Positions 58,873 to 64,000 of a DNA stretch of 64,000 bases are shown here, one piece after another (position 1 is the first letter of the stretch; every line of letters starts with the position of its first letter). Below the pieces are notes generated by a model. That model did not search any database. It was not told where the DNA came from and saw only the letters and a list, made by a program, of their open reading frames with translations. The position numbers and the translations under genes are program-made. The stretch is from JBBQYD01 sp942493075 (GTDB lineage: Bacteria > Verrucomicrobiota > Verrucomicrobiia > Limisphaerales > UBA8199): the NCBI GenBank assembly GCA_942493075.1, contig OW818681.1, positions 6,324,001 through 6,388,000 on the forward strand, written 5' to 3'.

Positions 58873-59796
58873 TCACGGTTTCAGATACTGCGCCAGGAAA
58901 TCCTTAACAGCGGCGGCTTCCTTCTCGCCGAACCCGTTGCCGTGCCCGGCCCCTTCCACCAAATGAAGCTTTGCTGGCACTTTCTTTTTAACCAAAGCAT
59001 TGTAGAGCGAACGGCTTTGTTCGGCTGGCACCACGGGATCAACCGTACCATGCACCAAAAGCATGGGAGCGTCTTTCTTGCTGACAAAAGTGATAGGGCT
59101 GGCCTGCTTGGCTCGTTTTGGATTGAGTTGCACCGCGCCACCAATCAATCGCGACTCTGGAGAGTCCGCAGAGTTGTGATCGGATGCTCGTTCTGGTCCG
59201 GATTGTTCGCCCATCTTCAATAGGTCCGTGGGGCCGAAGTAATCCACCACCGCTTGAACCGCGCTGGATTGATCCAGGTTCTCACCGCGATCGAAATCCT
59301 TAACATCACCGGCAGTGCCCAGCAATGCGGCGAGGTGTCCCCCTGCCGAAGCACCCCAGACTGCGAACCTCTTGGGATCGAGCTCATGCCCAGCGGCATG
59401 CGCCCTTAGCCAACGCACAGCGGCTTTGCAGTCCTCGATTTGCGCCGGAAAGATCGCGTGCTGGCTCAGGCGATAGTTGATGCTGGCAACAGCATAGCCG
59501 TCCTTCACCAGGCGCGCCGCGGGGCAATACTCTTTGTTGCCACCGAGCCAGGCCCCGCCATGAATCCAGATCACCAGGGGACGCATCTCTCCGTGCTCTT
59601 TGGGCAAATACAGATCGAGCTTCTGCCGCTCATGCCCACCTGAGACGTAGGGCACGTCACGCAGGACACGGAGGTCCTCCATCGGTCGTGATCCTCGCGG
59701 TGCATTCGCAGCGGCTGCGGGCGGTTGCTGGGGTTGGGCGGTAACTGGGAGGGCTGACACACTGGCCAATGCCATAGCGAGGATGATCTGTTTCAT
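58873..59796 (-). CDS. Secreted alpha/beta hydrolase (carboxylesterase-like)
   Basis: 307 residues with a signal peptide ('ILAMALASVSALPVTAQP'). The hormone-sensitive-lipase type oxyanion motif is 'VIWIHGGAWLGGNKEY'. The nucleophile elbow is 'VWGASAGGHLAALLG' (Ser), the acid is probably Asp in 'HGTVDPVVPAEQS', and the His is in 'EGAGHGNGFGEKE'. Substrate unknown; related PVC enzymes are BD-FAE-like esterases often found beside polysaccharide genes. It follows the DUF1080 gene on the same strand, with a strong 32-bp palindrome between (59814-59845). Confidence 0.88.
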   Translation of the reverse strand: MKQIILAMALASVSALPVTAQPQQPPAAAANAPRGSRPMEDLRVLRDVPYVSGGHERQKLDLYLPKEHGEMRPLVIWIHGGAWLGGNKEYCPAARLVKDGYAVASINYRLSQHAIFPAQIEDCKAAVRWLRAHAAGHELDPKRFAVWGASAGGHLAALLGTAGDVKDFDRGENLDQSSAVQAVVDYFGPTDLLKMGEQSGPERASDHNSADSPESRLIGGAVQLNPKRAKQASPITFVSKKDAPMLLVHGTVDPVVPAEQSRSLYNALVKKKVPAKLHLVEGAGHGNGFGEKEAAAVKDFLAQYLKP

Positions 59797-59813
59797 AAAC
59801 GGTTAGACGCTAA

Positions 59814-59845
59814 GCGGGGCGCACGGGTTAACCCATGCGCCCCGC
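59814..59845. other. Strong intergenic palindrome
   Basis: GCGGGGCGCA-C-GGGTT and AACCC-A-TGCGCCCCGC form an almost perfect 32-nt palindrome between the DUF1080 and esterase genes. There is no T-run on the downstream (minus) side, so an mRNA processing or stabilising hairpin is more likely than a terminator. Confidence 0.5.
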
Positions 59846-59863
59846 GAAAAAGCCGAACACTGC

Positions 59864-60490
59864 TTACAGCCGTTTGACGCGGATGTTACGGTAGTGGATC
59901 ACGCTCTTTGGATCATGGGCCTGGAGGGCGAATGTTCCCTCGGCGAGCTTGCGCGCAAATCCGTTGCCTGCAACAGTCCCCGGCGGCTCGTTGTATTCGA
60001 AAATGCGCTTTCCATCGATGAACAGCTTCACGTTACTGCCCTCGACGATGATCTCCTGTGTCCACCACTTGTTATCCTGAGCGGGGCTGACGGCAAGATT
60101 GATGATGTCGTAGAGACTGCCTGTTTTCTTCCAATCCGCGTGGGTGTTGTTCACCTGGCACTCAAACCCGCCGCGAGGCCAGCCGTCAGCCTGATACTTG
60201 GTGTGGAAATAGATACCGCCATTGGATTGCGGCTCAGTCAGCACCTCGACCTTCAAATGGAAATTCTTGAAAGGCTTGCCGTCACCCTCATAGAAGAGGT
60301 GGCAACGTTCTCCCGCAGCCACAAACGAACCATCTTCGATCTTCCAGGTGTTGGTGTTCTCGGTGGCCATTTTCCAACCATTAAAGGTTTTTCCATCCAT
60401 CAAGGAGACGAATCCGTCTTCCTCGGCGAAAGTGGTCATTGAGCTCAAAACGAGCAGAGAAGCTGACAATCCCAACAACATTGATTTCAT
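59864..60490 (-). CDS. DUF1080 (3-keto-disaccharide hydrolase-like) secreted protein
   Basis: 208 residues from ATG 60490 (MKSMLLGLSASLLVLSSMTT); longer frames overlap the ppx/gppA gene region. The signal peptide ends at 'TTFAEEDG'. The DUF1080 beta-jellyroll signature is 'FVSLMDGKTFNGWKM', 'WKIEDGSFVAAGE', 'FKNFHLKVEVLTEPQSNGGIYFHT', 'GFECQVNNTHAD' and 'GTFALQAHDPKSVIHYRNIRVKRL'. Members act on 3-keto-glycosides or bind glycans and are massively expanded in Verrucomicrobia and Planctomycetes. Glu/His residues in 'FECQVNN' and 'LQAHDP' are the usual conserved ones. Confidence 0.92.
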   Translation of the reverse strand: MKSMLLGLSASLLVLSSMTTFAEEDGFVSLMDGKTFNGWKMATENTNTWKIEDGSFVAAGERCHLFYEGDGKPFKNFHLKVEVLTEPQSNGGIYFHTKYQADGWPRGGFECQVNNTHADWKKTGSLYDIINLAVSPAQDNKWWTQEIIVEGSNVKLFIDGKRIFEYNEPPGTVAGNGFARKLAEGTFALQAHDPKSVIHYRNIRVKRL

Positions 60491-60531
60491 TTGCCGCACA
60501 TTAACCACCTGCCGGAACCGCGCAAGAAAAA

Positions 60532-61482
60532 TCAAAACAGCAGTGCCGCCCAGCGCAGTCCGCGCGTGCTGATGCGCAAAACAGGCAGTCGGAAACACTC
60601 CATCACCGCTTCATAGATCACTGTGCCGGTCAGGATCACATCGGCTCGATTAGCAGGCAGCCCGCGGATCTGCTGGCGCTGCGCCAAAGGCATGCTCCAG
60701 AGACGTTCCACGTGCCAACTCACGCGGGCGCGATCGATCCGGAGGCCTTCGAGGCGATCCCGATCATAATCATCCAGGCGGGCCTCCATCCTGCCCAGAA
60801 TTGTCGCGGTGCCGCCGGTTCCAACCAGCACAGTGTGCTTGCGCCACTCCTGCCCACCCGCCCCCCCGGCGAGTTCCGGTTGGACAACCGGTAGAACCTG
60901 GGCGTCCAGGAATGCTCTCGCCTGCTGGCGGCAATGTTCAAGTGCAGCAATAGTCGGGGTGTCGCCAAACCGGTTGCTCTCCAAGAGCCTTACGGTGCCA
61001 AGCGGAAAACTATGACGCACATGAGGGACTTCGCGGAAGCCAGCCACAAACTCCGTGCTGCCGCCTCCCAGATCCATGATCAATACATGCGCATCCGCTA
61101 AGGACGGATCAGTGGTGACTCCCTGAAAAGCCCACTCGGCTTCCTGCACGCCGGAGATTATCTCTACTTTCACGCCCGCAGCAGATTCCAGGGCGGAGAC
61201 CAGGTCGGCAGCGTTCCGGGCGTCCCGCGCCGCGCTGGTGGCAATCATGCGGATCATGCGAGCGCCAAGCTCCCGGGCCTTTCTGGCGAAAATCCCCACC
61301 GCTTCAGCGCTTTGTTTGATGGCGTCCGGTTGAAGTTCATGACTCTCGTAGAACCCGCTTCCGAGCCGGGTCTGTTTGCTCTGCTCGCGCACCGGTTCGA
61401 GGCGTCGTCCGGTCACATCGGCCACCAACAGCTTGATAGAGTTGGTGCCTACGTCGATAACCGCGCGTCGTTCGGTGCTCAT
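60532..61482 (-). CDS. Exopolyphosphatase / pppGpp phosphatase family (Ppx/GppA)
   Basis: 316 residues from ATG 61482 (MSTERRAVIDVGTNSIKLLV), 16 bp after the HAD gene stop; longer frames would overlap that gene. ASKHA phosphate-binding loops: 'AVIDVGTNSIKLLVADV' and 'VLIMDLGGGSTEFVAG', the catalytic Glu in 'SGVQEAEWAFQGV', and 'VLVGTGGTATILGRME'. It corresponds to the two N-terminal domains only, as in short Ppx2/GppA-like enzymes. Substrate preference (polyphosphate or pppGpp) cannot be told. Confidence 0.9.
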   Translation of the reverse strand: MSTERRAVIDVGTNSIKLLVADVTGRRLEPVREQSKQTRLGSGFYESHELQPDAIKQSAEAVGIFARKARELGARMIRMIATSAARDARNAADLVSALESAAGVKVEIISGVQEAEWAFQGVTTDPSLADAHVLIMDLGGGSTEFVAGFREVPHVRHSFPLGTVRLLESNRFGDTPTIAALEHCRQQARAFLDAQVLPVVQPELAGGAGGQEWRKHTVLVGTGGTATILGRMEARLDDYDRDRLEGLRIDRARVSWHVERLWSMPLAQRQQIRGLPANRADVILTGTVIYEAVMECFRLPVLRISTRGLRWAALLF

Positions 61483-61498
61483 GAAGTTCGGCGTTTGC

Positions 61499-62272
61499 TC
61501 AATCTTCAGAGTCGAGGAAATGTTGCAACCCTTCGGCAACCCCCCAGCCCGCGTGCTGTTCGCTCAGGTAGCCTTGCTCACGGCGCACCTGGATCTTCAC
61601 CTCACCAACAGCGTTCGATGGTGTCGCCAAATACCGGGCATATTTCTGCTGCAACATCGGCAAGTCGTTCAGATGATCGCCCGCCGCAAACACGGATTCG
61701 GGGCCGATACCGAGGCGTTTGCTGATCTCCTGCAACGCCGTGCCTTTGTTGTAGGCCACATGACTGAAACGGGCATAGACGTCATTTCGCACGACAACCA
61801 GATCTGGCACCGTGGCGCAGTAGTCATCGAGGTACTCATGGATCTTATCCATATCGTTGTTGCTGCCCGCAATGATACAGAATGGTGAGAACGGATCTTC
61901 GTAAATCCGGGCGTGAAACCGGCTATTGACCCAATCTACAATCCGGGGAAGATCGTTATAAACCTTCTCGAACAGTTGCGCATGGGAATCCGAACATTCA
62001 CGATTCCAGGGATCAAGGGCGGTATAGCTGGATTCGTGATGCACAAAAATCTCGCGCTCAACCAGCACCAGGTAATCGGGCTCGATAGCGGTCCGCGCGC
62101 GGGCCAGCGCTTCCATCAGGCCCGACATGTCGCGCCCGGTATTGATCACCCACTTGGCGCCCTGCTGCTGCAAGCTGCCAATCAAGCCCTGCAACCGCTC
62201 GGGAATCGGCGGGTTCTCAAACTCGGCAAACAATGTTCCGTCAAAATCGGTCGAAATCAGCTTAATCGGCAT
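61499..62272 (-). CDS. HAD-superfamily phosphatase (Cof/sucrose-phosphatase-like)
   Basis: 257 residues from ATG 62272 (MPIKLISTDFDGTLFAEFEN). Motif I is 'STDFDGTLF' (nucleophile and acid Asp), motif II 'WVINTGRDMSGL', motif III Lys in 'AYNKGTALQEISKRLG', and motif IV 'VFAAGDHLNDLPML'. The type IIB cap lies between motifs II and III. It hydrolyses a phosphorylated sugar or similar metabolite; the substrate is unknown. It forms a two-gene unit with ppx/gppA and is divergent from the MFS transporter, with a 228-bp promoter region between. Confidence 0.9.
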   Translation of the reverse strand: MPIKLISTDFDGTLFAEFENPPIPERLQGLIGSLQQQGAKWVINTGRDMSGLMEALARARTAIEPDYLVLVEREIFVHHESSYTALDPWNRECSDSHAQLFEKVYNDLPRIVDWVNSRFHARIYEDPFSPFCIIAGSNNDMDKIHEYLDDYCATVPDLVVVRNDVYARFSHVAYNKGTALQEISKRLGIGPESVFAAGDHLNDLPMLQQKYARYLATPSNAVGEVKIQVRREQGYLSEQHAGWGVAEGLQHFLDSED

Positions 62273-62500
62273 AGGTAAATACTTCCCCGGCGGACCTGAT
62301 TCAAAAGCGAAACACCCCTCCGCCGGAGTTCCAAGGATCATCCGTCTGGTGGATCATGTCAAAACGGATGTACATCCTTATTCTCATCAGGCGCGCGGAT
62401 TTGGCGTGGACAGGGTATCCGAAGTCGTCCGCATTTGCTGTTCGAAGCCATTTGGGCTTGCCCTTGGGAAAGCAATGCTGTTACACAGTTCACTTGACGC

Positions 62501-64000
62501 ATGAGCAAACCCGCATCATCCCCATCGGCCAGTGACAGGAGCGTTCCAGCTCCAGGTTCCCAACGCAGCCCTTGGTTCTGGGTGCCAAGCCTTTACTTCT
62601 CGCAAGGCATTCCCTACGTCATCGTCATGACCATGTCCGTGGTCATGTACAAGCGCCTGGGCATCTCCAACACGGATATCGCTCTCTACACAAGCTGGCT
62701 GTACCTGCCGTGGGTCATCAAACCGCTCTGGAGCCCGCTGGTGGACATCACCCGCACCAAACGTTTCTGGGTCGTTGCCATGCAGTTCCTGGTCTCGCTC
62801 GGACTCGCCTGCGTCGCGTTCTCCGTGCAAGGCTCCGCCTTTTTCAAATGGTCGCTGTTCCTCTTCTGGATCATGGCGTTCGCCTCAGCCACCCACGACA
62901 TCGCCGCCGATGGTTTTTACATGCTCAGCATGTCCAAACACGAGCAGGCTTGGTGGGTGGGGTTGCGCAGCACGTTCTATCGCGCCGCGATGATTGTAGG
63001 GTCCGGCTTGCTCGTTGTGCTGGCGGGAGTGCTGGAGAGCAAGAACGGTTTGCCTCAGCTCAATATTCCCGTGGTCGCTAAACCGGCCGCGCCCTTGATT
63101 CAACAATGGGACCCCGGCGCCGTGCGTTTCCCAATGGTCGAATCGGGCGGTGTTCGAGTTCTCGCGCAGCCGGAATCTCTCGAAATCTCTGTTGCGGATC
63201 GATCGGTTGAGGACTCCAAAGCCGTCGTAAACCAGGCCCGTGATTGGAACCGCGAGCACGGGTTTCAACAGGAAACCGCGATTGCACCCAAAACCGAGGT
63301 CACCACGAACTGGTTGGCCCGTCACGTCTCACAACCGCTGGGCAAGGCCTGGGCGTCAACCATTGGCGGTCCGCTCGAACGCACCCTGACCAGGCATTTC
63401 CCTAAACAAGTCAAACCGCGCCAGCCGGCGGCGGGCAACGTTGGTGTCATTTATCTTTCCCTTTCTCAGGCACCCGCCGAAGGCAAGGACGTCGTGGTCA
63501 CGTTCGACCGCAAGAAACGAGGCATCGAATACATTGGGTTCGCCAAGGGGGATAAAGGATTCAAGATCATCGAAGGCGAACGGCTGGTTTTTAACGCAAA
63601 GAATTGGAGCACGCCCGCCATGGCCGTGATTCAGCTCGATCCGAAGCTCAAGCAGGACGCCGCGGTCATGTTCCAGGCGAATTCCGGCAACATCCCCCTC
63701 GCGTGGTCGATCACTTTGTTTGCCGTGGCGGCTCTATTCCTGGCGTTCAGTTGCTGGCATAGCGTGATGCTGCCACGTCCGGTGAACGATGTGGCGGTCG
63801 TCACTAATAAGAGTTTTGTGGGCGAGTTTCTATCCACCCTGGGCAGTTTCTTCCGCAAACCAGGTATTGGCTTGGCGCTGGCTTTTATCCTCCTGTATCG
63901 CTTCGATGAAGCCCAACTGGTGAAGGTCATTTCACCATTCCTGCTGGACAGCCTTGAAGCAGGCGGGTTAGGTCTGACCACCAGCCAGGTTGGTCTGGTG
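62501..64000 (+). CDS. MFS transporter (AmpG-like) with large periplasmic insertion, 3' end outside window
   Basis: The frame is open from ATG 62501 (MSKPASSPSASDRSVPAPGS) to the window end, 500 codons. TM1 'FWVPSLYFSQGIPYVIVMTM', TM2 'YTSWLYLPWVIKPLWSPLVD', TM3, TM4 'WIMAFASATHDIAADGFYM' and TM5 resemble AmpG-type transporters (SQGIP, KPLWSPLVD and ATxDIAADGF motifs). Residues ~177-395 are then a hydrophilic insertion placed, by topology, in the periplasm between TM5 and TM6 ('WSITLFAVAALFLAFSCWHS'). TM7 starts in '...ALAFILLYRFDEAQL'. AmpG imports muropeptides; the substrate here is unproven. Confidence 0.85.
   Translation, partial: MSKPASSPSASDRSVPAPGSQRSPWFWVPSLYFSQGIPYVIVMTMSVVMYKRLGISNTDIALYTSWLYLPWVIKPLWSPLVDITRTKRFWVVAMQFLVSLGLACVAFSVQGSAFFKWSLFLFWIMAFASATHDIAADGFYMLSMSKHEQAWWVGLRSTFYRAAMIVGSGLLVVLAGVLESKNGLPQLNIPVVAKPAAPLIQQWDPGAVRFPMVESGGVRVLAQPESLEISVADRSVEDSKAVVNQARDWNREHGFQQETAIAPKTEVTTNWLARHVSQPLGKAWASTIGGPLERTLTRHFPKQVKPRQPAAGNVGVIYLSLSQAPAEGKDVVVTFDRKKRGIEYIGFAKGDKGFKIIEGERLVFNAKNWSTPAMAVIQLDPKLKQDAAVMFQANSGNIPLAWSITLFAVAALFLAFSCWHSVMLPRPVNDVAVVTNKSFVGEFLSTLGSFFRKPGIGLALAFILLYRFDEAQLVKVISPFLLDSLEAGGLGLTTSQVGLV

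Overview
The window looks like a chromosomal segment of a Verrucomicrobiota bacterium, probably close to the Pedosphaera/Limisphaerales group. This is inferred from gene content only: PVC-type prepilin-like proteins with a C-terminal 'DGH' box, a DUF1080 protein, large secreted proteins built from CARDB, LamG/Ig or WD40-like repeats that all end in FYR-(L/V), an ECF sigma factor carrying a membrane anchor and coiled coil, and frequent GTG/TTG starts with weak ribosome binding sites. No rRNA, tRNA or CRISPR array was recognised.

Layout. 1-4.7 kb: the 3' part of a giant CARDB-repeat secreted protein, then a palindromic repeat and a small membrane protein. 4.7-19.3 kb: a 13-gene minus-strand operon for a type II secretion system (Spy-like protein, gspE-F-G-H-I-J-K-L-M-C, then a secretin divided into two genes) ending in a membrane histidine kinase. 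19.3-20.2 kb: gene-free DNA packed with short palindromes. 20.2-30.7 kb: a dense two-component cluster of five intact kinases, four response regulators and one kinase-like remnant protein. 31-32 kb: engB, followed by long palindromic repeats.

32.3-38.7 kb is the most unusual part. It holds a run of small unknown minus-strand genes, several preceded by GTTRRRY boxes and separated by attC-like imperfect hairpins, like an integron gene-cassette array without an integrase. One of these genes is split by an insertion sequence with a 16-17 bp target duplication. The region also carries duplicated segments, palindromic repeats and the deletion remnant of an IS200-type transposase.

38.7-64 kb is more ordinary: rsgA; a DksA-like protein without its zinc cysteines; a LamG/Ig secreted protein paired with a prepilin-like protein; an oxidoreductase, a sugar isomerase-like protein and a ceramidase-like protein; a moxR-DUF58-transglutaminase operon; a second prepilin-like/secreted-protein pair beside the 3' stump of a lost paralogue; an anchored ECF sigma factor; a hydrolase-DUF1080 pair; a HAD phosphatase-Ppx/GppA pair; and an MFS transporter cut by the window end.

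How the parts may work together (inference): the secretion system could export the large repeat proteins, which share a C-terminal domain, and the prepilin-like genes lie next to two of them. The main novelty candidates are the dispersed palindrome families, whose arms change in compensating pairs between copies, and the integrase-less cassette array they sit among.
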